Assembly (NCBI GenBank): GCA_023333565.1
Contig: JAJKFH010003173.1
Coordinates: 992,001-1,056,000, forward strand
Length of the DNA stretch: 64,000 nt
Direction of reading: 5' to 3'
Origin: Puffinus mauretanicus
Taxonomy: Eukaryota > Chordata > Aves > Procellariiformes > Procellariidae
The position numbers and the translations under genes are program-made. Below the pieces are notes generated by a model. It saw nothing but the letters and a program-made list of their open reading frames with translations. It was not told where the DNA came from and did no database searches. Shown in pieces: positions 63,290 to 64,000 of this stretch. The first letter of the stretch is position 1. Every line of letters starts with the position of its first letter.

Positions 63290-63500
63290 ATGCTGCTCTC
63301 TGCAAGTGTGTTATTGTCTACAGACCTATTTATCTCTGTTAGGGCCGTTGCCATAAATAGTATGATAAAAAAGAGCCATTCCAGCGAGTCAATGAGATAA
63401 AGGCTCCAGTCAAGAGCTCACTTTAAAGCTATCTTACAGATTCACTTAAACCTCAATAATTCTTCCTTTGGCAGCATTCATATTTAGCTCCATTATACTC
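63290..63500. promoter_or_regulatory. Candidate conserved AT-rich block
   Basis: This AT-rich DNA contains GCCATAAATAG, GAGATAAAGG and CTCAATAATTC words, just after a GC- and CpG-rich patch (62849-63160). It ends in an A-rich tract at 63501-63522. No repeat family was recognised. Confidence 0.22.
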
Positions 63501-63522
63501 AAAAAAAAAGGAAAAAAAAAAA
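63501..63522. repeat. A-rich tract (A9-GG-A11)
   Basis: Two A runs split by GG. There is no clear transposon body upstream. Confidence 0.85.
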
Positions 63523-64000
63523 CACGAGGGTGAGGAGAATAGCAAGAGTGTTTGCTGGGGATCACGGTGGTTTGGAAAGGGAAAGTGTAAACTCCACTTT
63601 TCTTAATCAAAAGCAAACGGCCTCGCGGGAGGATGATGGTCCACTGTTTCAGGGCGGGAAGCCCTGGTTTTGCCAGGCACTTGTCAGCTGGTCAGAGCTG
63701 GATGTACAAAATTCAGCCTCTGCGGGAGCAGGAGGTGTTTCTGCTGATGCATGTGTGTGTCTGGGACCGCCTGAGCCGCTCCACGGGGAACCGGGAAAAC
63801 AAGCAGTTTGACAGCAGCACCTTGTTAATTCGAGTAACATATACACTCGAGTAAGTGTCAGAAGGGAACTTGCTGGTGGCATCTGGGGCTGGTGACAGCA
63901 TCTCGATCCTCTGACCTTTGCGCCACCGTTTGAAATAGGGTCCAAGATCAGCAATGAGTGAAAAGTGATAAAGTTTGCTGATAGCTTGTTAAGCCCATTA

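Overview
This window is vertebrate genomic DNA and almost entirely intronic. Only two short stretches (236 of 64,000 bases) can be read as protein-coding with confidence. They are consecutive exons, on the + strand, of a class-A plexin that best matches PLXNA2 (semaphorin receptor plexin-A2). Exon A (27468-27602) encodes the C-terminal end of the Sema domain. Exon B (59834-59934) encodes the start of the first PSI domain, with its CGWC signature. Both have consensus splice sites, and the exon A/exon B junction is phase 0.

The host is most likely a sauropsid and probably a bird. The non-coding DNA is GC-rich, keeps several dense CpG clusters, has very few interspersed repeats, and carries only old remnants (MIR-like, CR1/L3-like tail, one short inverted-repeat element). 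No Alu, B1 or L1 sequence of a placental mammal is apparent. I saw no fresh CR1 3' end either, so bird versus crocodilian or turtle is an inference and not proven.

Layout: 1-27467 is the 3' part of the intron before exon A; 27468-27602 is exon A; 27603-59833 is a complete intron of 32,231 bp; 59834-59934 is exon B; 59935-64000 is the 5' part of the next intron. The exons holding most of the Sema domain lie upstream of the window. The rest of the PSI repeats, the IPT repeats, the membrane segment and the cytoplasmic GAP domain lie downstream. Many open frames of 60-203 codons occur on both strands, but none resembles a known protein and none has a gene-like setting.

The interest lies in the introns: three compact CpG islands (6724-6943, 51930-52115, 56206-56425), two with AT-rich, TAAT-rich blocks close by that look like conserved regulatory elements; an apparent excess of POU octamers (ten seen, about two expected); two recent-looking tandem duplications (2 x 29 bp and 2 x 28 bp); a perfect 16-bp palindrome; G-quadruplex motifs; and a few ancient transposon fossils. 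I found no CRISPR array, prokaryotic system, RNA gene, provirus or new gene family here. The most plausible undescribed biology is intronic regulation, or an internal promoter, of PLXNA2.
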